DNA of 36,329 nt, from assembly GCA_944358945.1 (NCBI GenBank), contig CALVSH010000080.1:1-36329 (forward strand), read 5' to 3'. A program made the position numbers and the translations under genes. This DNA is from an uncultured Bacilli bacterium (GTDB taxonomy: Bacteria; Bacillota_I; Bacilli_A; RF39; UBA660). Positions 16,222 through 24,167 of the stretch are shown here, one piece after another (positions within the stretch are counted from its first letter, which is position 1; every line of letters starts with the position of its first letter). The notes beneath the pieces were generated by a model that saw only the letters and a list, made by a program, of their open reading frames with translations, ran no database searches and was not told the origin of the DNA.

Positions 16222-16732
16222 AATAATTACCTCTCTTAAACTTACCACGTTTTTCATAATGACGAATAATTTTATCTTCCCAATATCGATTGATACCAGT
16301 AATTTTTAAATCTTTTTTTCCTAACGGATCAACTAAAACTGTCATTATATGAAACCGTTTACCAGCAAGCACATCTGTTACAATCTGATCTCCTATCATA
16401 ACCATTTCTTTCTTCTTAACATTATACTTTTTCTGTATTTTACGAAGTCCTCTAGTAGATGGTTTCATTGCTAAACTGACACCACCTACACCTAAATCTT
16501 CCATATAAGGTTTAATTCTTCTCATATTATTATTAGATGCAATAAAAATCAAAAAGTCATCTTGTAAACCTTTAATTAATTTTTTTACATTTCGAGGACA
16601 TTTTTCATTATCTAATAATCCTAGTGTATTATCTAAGTCGAAAACAAGGCAACGAATGCCTTTTTCCTTTAGTTTTTCATAATTGATATCAAAAATATTC
16701 TTTCGATACATACTTGGTTTAAAAATCCCCAT
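16214..16732 (-). CDS. yqeG: YqeG-family HAD (subclass IIIA) phosphatase
   Basis: This 172-residue HAD phosphatase has motif I as LVFDLDNTLG (nucleophile Asp in DxDxT), motif II as FIASNN, the motif III Lys in AMKPSTRGL and motif IV as IGDQIVTDVLAG. It is of normal length for YqeG, which is related to mitochondrial phosphatidylglycerophosphate phosphatase. In bacteria it may act on phosphatidylglycerophosphate or another phosphate ester; the true substrate is not settled. The start has TAGGTGATTTT before ATG and a good promoter. yqeG-yqeH is a conserved pair in Bacillota. Confidence 0.93.
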   Translation of the reverse strand: MGIFKPSMYRKNIFDINYEKLKEKGIRCLVFDLDNTLGLLDNEKCPRNVKKLIKGLQDDFLIFIASNNNMRRIKPYMEDLGVGGVSLAMKPSTRGLRKIQKKYNVKKKEMVMIGDQIVTDVLAGKRFHIMTVLVDPLGKKDLKITGINRYWEDKIIRHYEKRGKFKRGNYYD

Positions 16733-16749
16733 AAAATCACCTAAAAACT

Positions 16750-16778
16750 ATTATACACTAGTTTTTTTAATTAGTCTA
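16750..16778 (-). promoter_or_regulatory. Promoter for yqeG-yqeH and the downstream cluster
   Basis: On the minus strand TAGACT (16773-16778), a 17-base spacer and a perfect TATAAT (16750-16755) end 17 bases before the yqeG start. The -35 overlaps the stop codon of the deacetylase gene. Confidence 0.6.
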
Positions 16779-18257
16779 ATTATTTACACGTTGAACAACC
16801 ATATCCGTATATGGACCAATTGCTTCAAAACTATAACCATTGGCTAGTCCATAATCAATAATTTTTCCAACAGCATCTTTCGTAGCAACCTTTACATCAT
16901 GCATCAACACCATATTTACTTTATCATAAGAAAGATTAGAAATAACAAACTCACTAATTTCATCAGCATCATATTTTCCACCTTCTGCATCATGAGAATC
17001 AATATTCCAATCATAATAGCGATATCCTCTACTGACAACTTCTCTTGTCAAATAACTCATAATACCAGGTGTATACTTTTTACTAATAGTATTACTACTT
17101 CCTCCCGGAAAACGAATCAACATTGACTTCTCTCCCGTAATTTTTTCTACTCGATCAGAAACAATTTTTAAATCATTAAAATAAGAATCAATAGAACCAT
17201 AGACAACAGAATAATCATGACTAGCCGTATGTAACCCAATTGAGTGTCCTTCATCATACATTCTCTTTATCAAATCATCAGGTCCTCCACTAGTAACAAA
17301 AAACGTAGCGTGTACTCCCTTTTCTTTCAACACATTCAAAATAACATCCGTAGTTCCACTTCTAGGACCATCATCAAACGTTAAGTAAATTACTCCTTTT
17401 TTCACTGGCTCCATTACCACAACTTTTTGTTTTACTTCAGTAGCATTCCCAGCCTTATCAACTGCCTTATATATCTTTTCATACTCCCCTACTTGACTCA
17501 TATCAACATCTCCAGAAATACTAACATCAACATCTCCACCACAATTATCTTCTACTTGATAAGTAGAATTCTGAAAACTATCTCCTTTCGTAACCATCAC
17601 TGTATTTCCAGAATCCAGTGTTAAACTAGGTCCTTCTACATCTTCATAAAAGACATCTCTAAAAACCTCTGTCTGATTACCAAAACTATCCTTAACTTGA
17701 TATCGCATCTTACCATTCTTTTCAACAACCTCAACTGAAGAAGTAATATCACCATCATAATTATCAGTCGCCTTATAATCATCATAAAGGTACTTTTGAT
17801 TAGGACAAATATACAATTTTTTCTTATTTCCTGTAAATTCTATGCTTGGTCCTTTAGAATCAACCACTTTTACAATTCTAGTCTTAGTAATTACTTTTCC
17901 TTCATAAAAAACTTGATAGACAACTGGATATTCTCCTACTTTAGAAGTATCAACCTTACCAGTTACTTTGACCTTAGAACTAATATCTTTTCCACGATAA
18001 CTAGATATATAACCAGGTTCTGAATACTTATCTTGATATTCAACTTCTAAAACTCTATCTCCTTCTAACATAATCCTAGGAAAAAAAAGCATTTGATAAC
18101 TTGCCATCAAACAAACACCAATTACCAAGAACAACGATAATTGAATAAACATTTGTAAGTGCAACCTAGAAAGCCTTTTTTTCTGTAGTGCATTCAATTT
18201 AGAAAATGAACGAAAAGAAGGTCTATACCTATGATTTAAATTATATCTTTTTCTCAT
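16776..18257 (-). CDS. Membrane-anchored polysaccharide deacetylase with Ig-like (DUF5011) domains, PgdA type
   Basis: The 493-residue protein has a basic cytoplasmic N-terminus (1-33), one membrane helix (about 36-60), three DUF5011-like Ig domains (about 62-132, 136-206 and 209-282, each ending in a VKVVD/VFYED/VVVME strand) and a NodB deacetylase domain (287-490). Catalytic motifs are intact: TFDDGP (Asp295-Asp296), HTASH (H343, H347), RFPGG (R382), YDWNIDSHD, and LMHD (H453). Such enzymes remove acetyl groups from N-acetylglucosamine of peptidoglycan or related wall polymers outside the cell, often giving lysozyme resistance. The Ig modules would reach through the wall. It has its own strong promoter and lies just downstream of sigK. 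Confidence 0.93.
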   Translation of the reverse strand: MRKRYNLNHRYRPSFRSFSKLNALQKKRLSRLHLQMFIQLSLFLVIGVCLMASYQMLFFPRIMLEGDRVLEVEYQDKYSEPGYISSYRGKDISSKVKVTGKVDTSKVGEYPVVYQVFYEGKVITKTRIVKVVDSKGPSIEFTGNKKKLYICPNQKYLYDDYKATDNYDGDITSSVEVVEKNGKMRYQVKDSFGNQTEVFRDVFYEDVEGPSLTLDSGNTVMVTKGDSFQNSTYQVEDNCGGDVDVSISGDVDMSQVGEYEKIYKAVDKAGNATEVKQKVVVMEPVKKGVIYLTFDDGPRSGTTDVILNVLKEKGVHATFFVTSGGPDDLIKRMYDEGHSIGLHTASHDYSVVYGSIDSYFNDLKIVSDRVEKITGEKSMLIRFPGGSSNTISKKYTPGIMSYLTREVVSRGYRYYDWNIDSHDAEGGKYDADEISEFVISNLSYDKVNMVLMHDVKVATKDAVGKIIDYGLANGYSFEAIGPYTDMVVQRVNN

Positions 18258-18280
18258 AATCTACCACTCTCACTATCATA

Positions 18281-18309
18281 ATTATACTCCATTTAGAATT
18301 ACCTGTCTA
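18281..18309 (-). promoter_or_regulatory. Strong sigma-A type promoter for the deacetylase
   Basis: The minus strand has TAGACA (18304-18309), a 17-base spacer and a perfect TATAAT (18281-18286), 24 bases before the ATG at 18257. It is among the best promoter matches in the window. Confidence 0.65.
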
Positions 18310-18326
18310 TTTATATTCTACAACAA

Positions 18327-19028
18327 TTATTCTTTATCATACTGCTTATCTTTAATAAATTCTCTTAATATCTTAGTAAGTGCTCGTTTTTCTATTCTAG
18401 AAACATAACTTCTAGAAATCCCCAACTTTTTTGCAATCTCTTTTTGTGTTTCTTCATCTTGATTACCAAGTCCATATCTCCTAACTAAAATCTCCCTTTC
18501 TCTAGGAAGTAATACTTTCATATACTTTTTTAATAATTGAATATGATCTTTCATATTAATATCTTCAACAAAATCTGGTTTAGGACTTTTTAACACATCT
18601 TGTATCGCAATCTCATTTCCATCCTTATCAAATCCCACGGCTTCATTAATAGAAATATCTCTACTATATTTATTATTACTACGAAAATACATTAATATTT
18701 CATTTTCTATACATCTAGCACAATAAGTTGTAATTTTAACACCTTTATTACTAGAAAAACTATCAACACCTTTAATTAATCCAATCGTTCCAATACTAAT
18801 CAAATCATCCGTATCGTTAGGTTTTTGATCAAACTTCTTGACAATATGAGCAACCAATCTTAAATTATGTTCAATTAATTGGTTACGAGCATTCCTATCC
18901 CCTGCTTCCTTTTTTCTAATACACTCTTCTTCCTCTTCAGGACTAAGTGGTTCAGGAAATACTTCATTAGAATAACTCCCCGTAAAACAAAGTACATCCT
19001 TTAACATAGAAAACAATTGAAAAAACAT
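18327..19028 (-). CDS. sigK: Sporulation-type sigma factor SigK-like
   Basis: The 233-residue sigma-70 factor lacks regions 1.1 and 3.0-rich insertions. The segment VFPEPLSPEEEEECIRKKEAGD aligns with the SigK opening. Region 2 reads ARNQLIEHNLRLVAHIVKKF, DLISIGTIGLIKGVDSF and ITTYCARCIENEILMYFR. Region 4 has LPREREILVRRYGL and the helix-turn-helix [24 protein letters not shown]. SigK drives late mother-cell genes in sporulation. The first 17-20 residues (MFFQLFSMLKDVLCFTG) are hydrophobic, like the pro-sequence cleaved by SpoIVFB in Bacillus. The gene is uninterrupted by a skin-type element. SigE is a related alternative, but the PLS opening and the spacing fit SigK better. It starts after TAGGTGATTAT; CATATAAT upstream hints at a SigE/SigK-type -10. 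Confidence 0.85.
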   Translation of the reverse strand: MFFQLFSMLKDVLCFTGSYSNEVFPEPLSPEEEEECIRKKEAGDRNARNQLIEHNLRLVAHIVKKFDQKPNDTDDLISIGTIGLIKGVDSFSSNKGVKITTYCARCIENEILMYFRSNNKYSRDISINEAVGFDKDGNEIAIQDVLKSPKPDFVEDINMKDHIQLLKKYMKVLLPREREILVRRYGLGNQDEETQKEIAKKLGISRSYVSRIEKRALTKILREFIKDKQYDKE

Positions 19029-19078
19029 ATAATCACCTAACGAATTATATGTTTTTTCTTGTCGAATTATTTAGTTTT

Positions 19079-20497
19079 CTAACTTTTCTTAAAAGATTTA
19101 AGTCTATGAAAAACAGCATTCATACTAGTTTTTAAAAATTCTCGATTCATCCAATAAGAATAAATTACAACGACAACTAAACTTAAAATATCTAGATAAA
19201 GATTACGTTGATAATAAATAACTATTGCAAAAATAAAGATACAAATAGTTTTAATTAATAATCCCTTTTCATAAGTAATCATCATATATTTTTTTAAATC
19301 AAAATGTCTATAAACCATCATTACAAAGTAACTAACTGCCGTAGAGATTGCTGCTGCATAAAGGCCAATAAATTTAACTAGACCAAGATTAACTACAATA
19401 TTAATAACAGCTCCAATAATCGATGTTGTTGCAACCTGTTTTGTCATTTTCTTAGCAATATATACAGCACTATATAAACAGATAATAACATTAAACACTG
19501 CTCCTAATACTAATATTGGAATATAGTAATAAGCATCATCATAACTATGATTAACTAACAACGGAAAAACAAATGGCATACAGGCAATCATTCCTACCCC
19601 TAAACAAGTAAACAACTTAGTAACGGTATTCGAAATATCAGAGAAAAATTCATCTCGATCAGGACTATCAATATGTAAAGCTGCAGACTCACTCCAAGAT
19701 AAATTAAAAATACCAAGTAAACTAGATAAAATTGTTGGAAATTTATTACTAACAGCATAAATACCATTCGCAGCAGTTCCTAAAATAGCAGTAATGATTG
19801 TTCTATCCGAAACATTAACAATCCACCAACTAATACCATTAGGTACTAAAGGAATAGAATAATGATACATCTCTTTAATTAACTTCTTATCTTTCTTTTT
19901 AAAGTCAATATAACGCCACATCTTTAAACGAACAAATAAGTAAATAGCTCCTAATCCATTCGCTAAAGCAATAGAAGTAATCATACCAAAGGCACCAAGT
20001 TTAAACACAACAATCAATAAAATATTAAATAAGATTGTACTTGCACCCGTAATAATACAACTAATAGCATAATCAAGGGTTCTACCTACACCTCTTGCAA
20101 TCTGTAAAAAGTTACCAGAGAAAGTACAAATAACAATATCAATCAATATTAAGAATCGATAATCAAACTTCCAAAAACAAGTAACAATCAAATACCCTAT
20201 AACAAAAATAAGTAATGAGAAAAGTAAAATAATAAAATTATTACTAAATACTTTTTTAGTCTCTTCTTTATCTTTTCTACAATCTACTAAGTATCTAAAA
20301 ACACTCATCTCAAGTTCCAACGTAATAATTGGAACAATCAAAGTAACATAAGTAGTAATTAAATCAACAAAACCATACTCTTCTGTTACTAAATAACTTG
20401 TATATAATGGTAATAGTAAAAAAGAAATTAACTGGGTACATACTTTGCCCATAAAAATAATAATTGTATTTTTTGCCAGTTCTTTTTTCTTACTCAT
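19079..20497 (-). CDS. Wzx-type oligosaccharide flippase (MOP superfamily)
   Basis: The 472-residue integral membrane protein has about 14 helices. It opens LAKNTIIIFMGKVCTQLISFLLLPLYTSYLVTEEYG, the standard N-terminus of polysaccharide biosynthesis/Wzx proteins (gate for lipid-linked sugar). It also has SIPLVPNGISWWIVNVSDRTII in the middle and a polysaccharide-biosynthesis C-terminal region with AAISTAVSYFVMMVYRH. It would move undecaprenyl-linked oligosaccharide across the cytoplasmic membrane for capsule, teichoic acid-like or surface glycan assembly. No adjacent glycosyltransferase is here, but a five-gene GT-C array lies about 10 kb away. It overlaps the VanZ-like gene by eight bases, so the two are coupled. 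Confidence 0.9.
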   Translation of the reverse strand: MSKKKELAKNTIIIFMGKVCTQLISFLLLPLYTSYLVTEEYGFVDLITTYVTLIVPIITLELEMSVFRYLVDCRKDKEETKKVFSNNFIILLFSLLIFVIGYLIVTCFWKFDYRFLILIDIVICTFSGNFLQIARGVGRTLDYAISCIITGASTILFNILLIVVFKLGAFGMITSIALANGLGAIYLFVRLKMWRYIDFKKKDKKLIKEMYHYSIPLVPNGISWWIVNVSDRTIITAILGTAANGIYAVSNKFPTILSSLLGIFNLSWSESAALHIDSPDRDEFFSDISNTVTKLFTCLGVGMIACMPFVFPLLVNHSYDDAYYYIPILVLGAVFNVIICLYSAVYIAKKMTKQVATTSIIGAVINIVVNLGLVKFIGLYAAAISTAVSYFVMMVYRHFDLKKYMMITYEKGLLIKTICIFIFAIVIYYQRNLYLDILSLVVVVIYSYWMNREFLKTSMNAVFHRLKSFKKS

Positions 20498-20957
20498 CTA
20501 ATACCTCCTTTAACTTACGTCTAAATAATAAGTAATAAAGACCAATACCAAACATCGCTCCACTAGTGTCAATCAAGACATCACTAAACTGTCCACTTCT
20601 TCCCGGTACAAACAACTGATGCACCTCATCTGTACAAGCATAAAGAAATGCTAAAAACAAGGAAAGAAATAAAAGTTTCCAAATAGGAAAAGAAAACTCT
20701 CTAAAAAAACTAATAAGAGTAATCCCTAAGACAAAATAGATAAAAAAATGGGCCGACTTTCTAACAGGAACAAAAAACATATCAATAATTTCTTGTTGCT
20801 GCTTTTTTGTTAAAGAATCCATTCCTAAAAGATTAGTAACTTCTATAATAACACCTTCACTTTTCTTAGTAGATTCTACTGAATTATCTGTAGAAAAGAA
20901 AAAGATTATCATCATACACAATAAAACAACAATTCCCTTAATAATCTTCTTGCTCAT
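20490..20957 (-). CDS. VanZ-like family membrane protein
   Basis: From ATG 20957 (after GGTGATAAAG) the protein is 155 residues; a GTG three codons upstream lies inside the ribosome binding site and is rejected. About four helices are predicted (6-24, 68-88, 92-110, 130-148). Family marks are RKSAHFFIYFVLG and the segment DEVHQLFVPGRSGQFSDVLIDTSGA. VanZ-like proteins are small membrane proteins of unknown mechanism; the founding member raises teicoplanin resistance. With the flippase it probably forms an envelope operon. Confidence 0.9.
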   Translation of the reverse strand: MSKKIIKGIVVLLCMMIIFFFSTDNSVESTKKSEGVIIEVTNLLGMDSLTKKQQQEIIDMFFVPVRKSAHFFIYFVLGITLISFFREFSFPIWKLLFLSLFLAFLYACTDEVHQLFVPGRSGQFSDVLIDTSGAMFGIGLYYLLFRRKLKEVLDE

Positions 20958-21010
20958 CTTTATCACCTATCTAAAATAATAACATAAATAAAAAGGAAAA
21001 GAAAGAAATA

Positions 21011-22366
21011 CTACTTAGATTTCACACTAGACAAATCATTTTTTTCCTGCAATCTATCATAAAATTTATTTTGATAAGAAATAGGCAAGCAAGTGTTAGA
21101 ATGAAAACTTCGTGTATCTTGATGAATATCAACATATCCTTCTATATATTCTGGCAAAACATGATAAACAGTATCACCACCATTTTTACCCCAGATTTTC
21201 TCTCCATTATCAGAAGTAAACACTTCTTTAGGAAAAGAAAAAAGTATATTAGTATTTCCTTTATAAGAATAAGATAGTATTCCAACAAAACCTTCTTTAT
21301 AAGTAACATCTAAATCATTATTCATACTTTGAAAATAAGTCATATTTCCAATATCACATGTTTTAGAGGCAAGCCCTTCTCTTAATATTTCTTCACAATG
21401 AGCATTAGTACCATGTATTGCCAACAAAGTACTTTCATCCTCATACAACTCTTCTATTTTTTTGCCATATTCCCTATCATAAACACCATCATATCGAAAA
21501 TACTGATAAGTCACTTTTTCAATCGACTCAGGAAGTAGATAATGATAATTAGAATCAACCTCAATACCAAGTACATTTTCAATATGATAGTTCTCTAAAA
21601 CAGACATAGGTAAACCATGATGTTTTTTTTCTTGTTCTCTAATTTCTTCAAATAAATATTTTTTAGGAATTTTATACTTAGAAGAATCCACTTCTTTAGG
21701 AGATGAAATCTCATCTAAAACATCTTGATAGCTTTTTTGAAAATAACGAACCGCTAAAGAATCAGAAACAATAGAAGAAATCTCTTCCTTTTTCTTTTGA
21801 CAATATAATTGATATAAAGAATTATTTGAAGTTTTATCATACTGAATATTTTTAGAGTCTAAAAGAACAATTTCTTTCATAAATTCTAAATCTTGTTGTA
21901 AATATTCATACTTATCTAATAAATATAAAACACTATTTTTATTATCGTCTAAATTTTGAATATTCTGTTGAATAGTAGTAAGTTGCAATTGCCAATCAAT
22001 TTGTCTATTTTTAGTCTCAGAAATCTGATAATTGACATGTTTTTCTTCCATGTTATACTCTTCTATTTTTTTCATCAACTCCTGACGTTTACTTCTAACA
22101 TCGCGAATCTCTGTTTCTCTTTTTTCTTTTTCTTTTATATAATTCTGATACTTAGAAGAAAAGATTCTTTGAAAAAAATTAAACTTTTGATAAGGTACCA
22201 TAAGAGGTTCTATAGTATTTTCAAGCTTAGCAGTTAACTCTGCCTTCTTATTTTCCAATTGTTCTTTTTTATCATTCAAGTCATGATAGTTTTTTATCTC
22301 TTGGTTAACAGAAAGCAATTCTTCATTTAATTCTTCTAACTCTTTTCTAATCAATGACTGTAACAT
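21011..22366 (-). CDS. Coiled-coil protein with a C-terminal PARP/ART-like HGT motif, coupled to nnrD
   Basis: From ATG 22366 the protein is 451 residues. The start lies one base after the nnrD stop codon and uses a GAGGAG at the end of nnrD; the frame extends upstream into nnrD. Residues about 3-145 form long charged heptad-type coiled coils, broken near 52-75. A middle region (150-300) is of unknown fold. The C-terminal part contains LLAIHGTNAHCEEILREGL (H318-G319-T320), which has the shape of the first catalytic block of PARP/ART ADP-ribosyltransferases (HGT/S, then an ILxxGL helix). Later come MTYFQS (Y344), a beta-rich stretch and HVLPEYIEGYVD with E407 or E409 as a possible last acidic residue. 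NAD-dependent ADP-ribosyl transfer is an inference from this motif only. No signal peptide is present, so it is probably cytosolic. Confidence 0.7.
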   Translation of the reverse strand: MLQSLIRKELEELNEELLSVNQEIKNYHDLNDKKEQLENKKAELTAKLENTIEPLMVPYQKFNFFQRIFSSKYQNYIKEKEKRETEIRDVRSKRQELMKKIEEYNMEEKHVNYQISETKNRQIDWQLQLTTIQQNIQNLDDNKNSVLYLLDKYEYLQQDLEFMKEIVLLDSKNIQYDKTSNNSLYQLYCQKKKEEISSIVSDSLAVRYFQKSYQDVLDEISSPKEVDSSKYKIPKKYLFEEIREQEKKHHGLPMSVLENYHIENVLGIEVDSNYHYLLPESIEKVTYQYFRYDGVYDREYGKKIEELYEDESTLLAIHGTNAHCEEILREGLASKTCDIGNMTYFQSMNNDLDVTYKEGFVGILSYSYKGNTNILFSFPKEVFTSDNGEKIWGKNGGDTVYHVLPEYIEGYVDIHQDTRSFHSNTCLPISYQNKFYDRLQEKNDLSSVKSK

Positions 22367-22367
22367 A

Positions 22368-23264
22368 TTAAATATCAACTCCTCGAATAACCTTAACCGC
22401 ATCTCCTACATGAGAAAGAATATCACCACTGATCATAGAGATATCGCTTTCCTCCTCTTCTGCTATACACCCTGCAATACCATGTAAGAAAACCCCAGCT
22501 GCAATCGATAACAATCGAAAATCAAGATAACTAAATAGTCCAGCCAAGATACCAGATAACACATCACCACTACCAGCAGTAGCCATACCACTACACCCTG
22601 TTGTTATAAGGTAAGAACACCTCCCATCAGAAATAACAGTAGTATGTCCCTTCAACAAAACACAAACATCATATTTTCTAGCAAAACTAGATACCAAGTC
22701 AATTTTATTTAAAGAAATCTCTTCTATGTCTTTTGAAGTTAATCTAGAAAACTCTTTCAAATGCGGAGTAAGTAAAATATTACATGTTTTCTTTCTTAAT
22801 ATATCTAAATCCATCCTAGACAAAGTATTTAATCCATCTGCATCAATAATTAGATTACCCTGATAATGACATATAATAAAAGACAATACATCTTCTAACT
22901 TATTATCTCTTCCAAGACCCATACCAAATGCTAACGAATCCAAGTCACTTATAGAAGACAATAACTTATCATAAAATAAAGAATCATCATAATCAGGTAA
23001 AACACAAATGGTCTGTTCTAAAATATTAGGACCAAGTAAAGGCAATACTTCACGTTTAGTAAGAATTCTACTAATACCACAACCACTTCTCAAACTAACA
23101 AGTGATAAATACGCAAGCTTTAACGCTCCAGAATATTCTAAACTTCCTCCATAAATACCAGCTTTACCAAACATCCCTTTATGAGAATCATCTTCTCTTT
23201 TTGAAAACAATTCTCTAATATCAGAAACTTCTAATTCATATACACTATCATCAATTCTTCTCAT
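22368..23264 (-). CDS. nnrD: ADP-dependent NAD(P)H-hydrate dehydratase NnrD
   Basis: This 298-residue ribokinase-fold enzyme repairs hydrated NADH and NADPH (NADHX, NADPHX) back to NAD(P)H using ADP. Typical family segments are HKGMFGKAGIYGGSLEYSGALKLA (about 28-51), FGMGLGRDN, LIIDADGLNTLSR, ILLTPHLKEFSRL, VLLKGHTTVISDG and the nucleotide-binding GCSGMATAGSGDVLSGILAGL, in which GSGD carries the catalytic Asp. The epimerase half (NnrE) is not fused here. The start follows GAGGTTGTT. Its 3' end carries the ribosome binding site of the coiled-coil/ART-like gene, so the two are tightly coupled. Confidence 0.95.
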   Translation of the reverse strand: MRRIDDSVYELEVSDIRELFSKREDDSHKGMFGKAGIYGGSLEYSGALKLAYLSLVSLRSGCGISRILTKREVLPLLGPNILEQTICVLPDYDDSLFYDKLLSSISDLDSLAFGMGLGRDNKLEDVLSFIICHYQGNLIIDADGLNTLSRMDLDILRKKTCNILLTPHLKEFSRLTSKDIEEISLNKIDLVSSFARKYDVCVLLKGHTTVISDGRCSYLITTGCSGMATAGSGDVLSGILAGLFSYLDFRLLSIAAGVFLHGIAGCIAEEEESDISMISGDILSHVGDAVKVIRGVDI

Positions 23265-23279
23265 AACAACCTCAACTAA

Positions 23280-23415
23280 TTACTTTTTAACTTTAACATT
23301 ATTTACACAAAGAACATTATTATGACTATTTAAATATTTTTTAGTAGCATCAGGATAAGCTTCCATTAATTTAAACACAAGATCAAAAACATCCTTCTTT
23401 TCTGACTTCGATGCA
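23280..23415 (-). other. Possible frameshifted C-terminal extension of the YkgJ-like protein, or a small gene
   Basis: Between the YkgJ-like stop (23416) and nnrD (23264) a +1 frame stays open and encodes a plausible hydrophilic, helical tail (IDDASKSEKKDVFDLV, then FKLMEAYPDATKKYLNSHNN). It ends at TAA 15 bases before nnrD. No good start codon exists near 23416; the nearest in-frame ATG is at 23477, inside the YkgJ-like gene, with a weak ribosome binding site. One base fewer in the six-A run at 23423-23428 would join it to the YkgJ-like frame as LFKGKIDDASKSEKK, giving about 266 residues. It may be a sequence error, a true mutation or a separate small gene. Confidence 0.45.
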
Positions 23416-24078
23416 TCATCTATTTTTTCCCTTAAACAAACTCTTAATAAGTGGAGTTTCCATAATATTATTTTCATAAGTATCTTCGTATTTTTGATAA
23501 ATATCTGGATAATGCTCCTTAAGTTCTTCTGCATATTGACTATAAGAACGTAATACATCATAAGAGACATTAGAATGATAAAAAGATTGGTCAATATCAG
23601 CAAAAAACGAAATCATATCTCTTTCTAATTTTTCTTCAACTAAAACACCAGAAAAATCATAAGCTAACTTCTCTAATATTTCCTGATAAGGCTTCCAACT
23701 TTTAATTATATCCTCACCAGGTACCAATTTCTTACAATAAACATAAAACTCAATATTAGGAATTAAATTACGTCCTCCCCTAGGTCTATCATCATAAGAA
23801 TAACTACATCCATCATCCTCTAACATCATACAACGACTAGGTAAAGATACTAAATCAACAATATCCTTACCTACATTTCTACTTCTCAAATATAAAATTC
23901 TATCATCATTTATAAAATCAAAATAAGAAACAATAGAAATATTACCTGTTTTTAAAGCTTCATACAACAAATCATAATCAACCTCTAAAAAATCACTAGC
24001 ATCATAATCACAGCCACCACTCTTACAACAACGACCTCCACAACTACGACAGATATCTAAATTCTCATTCTTCTCCAT
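23416..24078 (-). CDS. YkgJ-family cysteine-cluster protein
   Basis: The protein is 220 residues from ATG 24078, which has AAAGG eight bases upstream; the ATG at 24084 is too close to it. An N-terminal cluster CRSCGGRCCKSGGCD (10-24) plus RCMMLEDDGCSYSYDDRPRGGR (about 81-102) supplies the cysteines typical of the YkgJ/UPF0153 zinc- or iron-binding family. The later C117 (YVYCKKL) may complete the site. The role is uncertain; the family has been proposed to bind Fe-S or zinc. The C-terminal 100 residues are helical. The frame ends at TGA shortly after a six-A run, followed by an open +1 frame that looks like its continuation. Confidence 0.85.
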   Translation of the reverse strand: MEKNENLDICRSCGGRCCKSGGCDYDASDFLEVDYDLLYEALKTGNISIVSYFDFINDDRILYLRSRNVGKDIVDLVSLPSRCMMLEDDGCSYSYDDRPRGGRNLIPNIEFYVYCKKLVPGEDIIKSWKPYQEILEKLAYDFSGVLVEEKLERDMISFFADIDQSFYHSNVSYDVLRSYSQYAEELKEHYPDIYQKYEDTYENNIMETPLIKSLFKGKNR

Positions 24079-24167
24079 AACCATTACCTTTCAACCAACT
24101 TCTTAATAAAAGGTTTTTCTATAATTATTTTAATAAGTACCTGAATAACAATATCACAAAATATCCA

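Noticed and set aside
16756-16790. AATTAG/CTAATT palindrome after the deacetylase gene as a terminator
   Set aside because: On the minus strand it is followed by A, not T, and lies within the yqeG promoter region.
24085-24167. Short open frame after the murE stop encoding a tail like IIIEKPFIKKLVER
   Set aside because: No ATG, GTG or TTG start that fits, only about 28 codons; resemblance to the YkgJ-like C-terminus (TPLIKSLFKGK) is too short to support a duplicated remnant.
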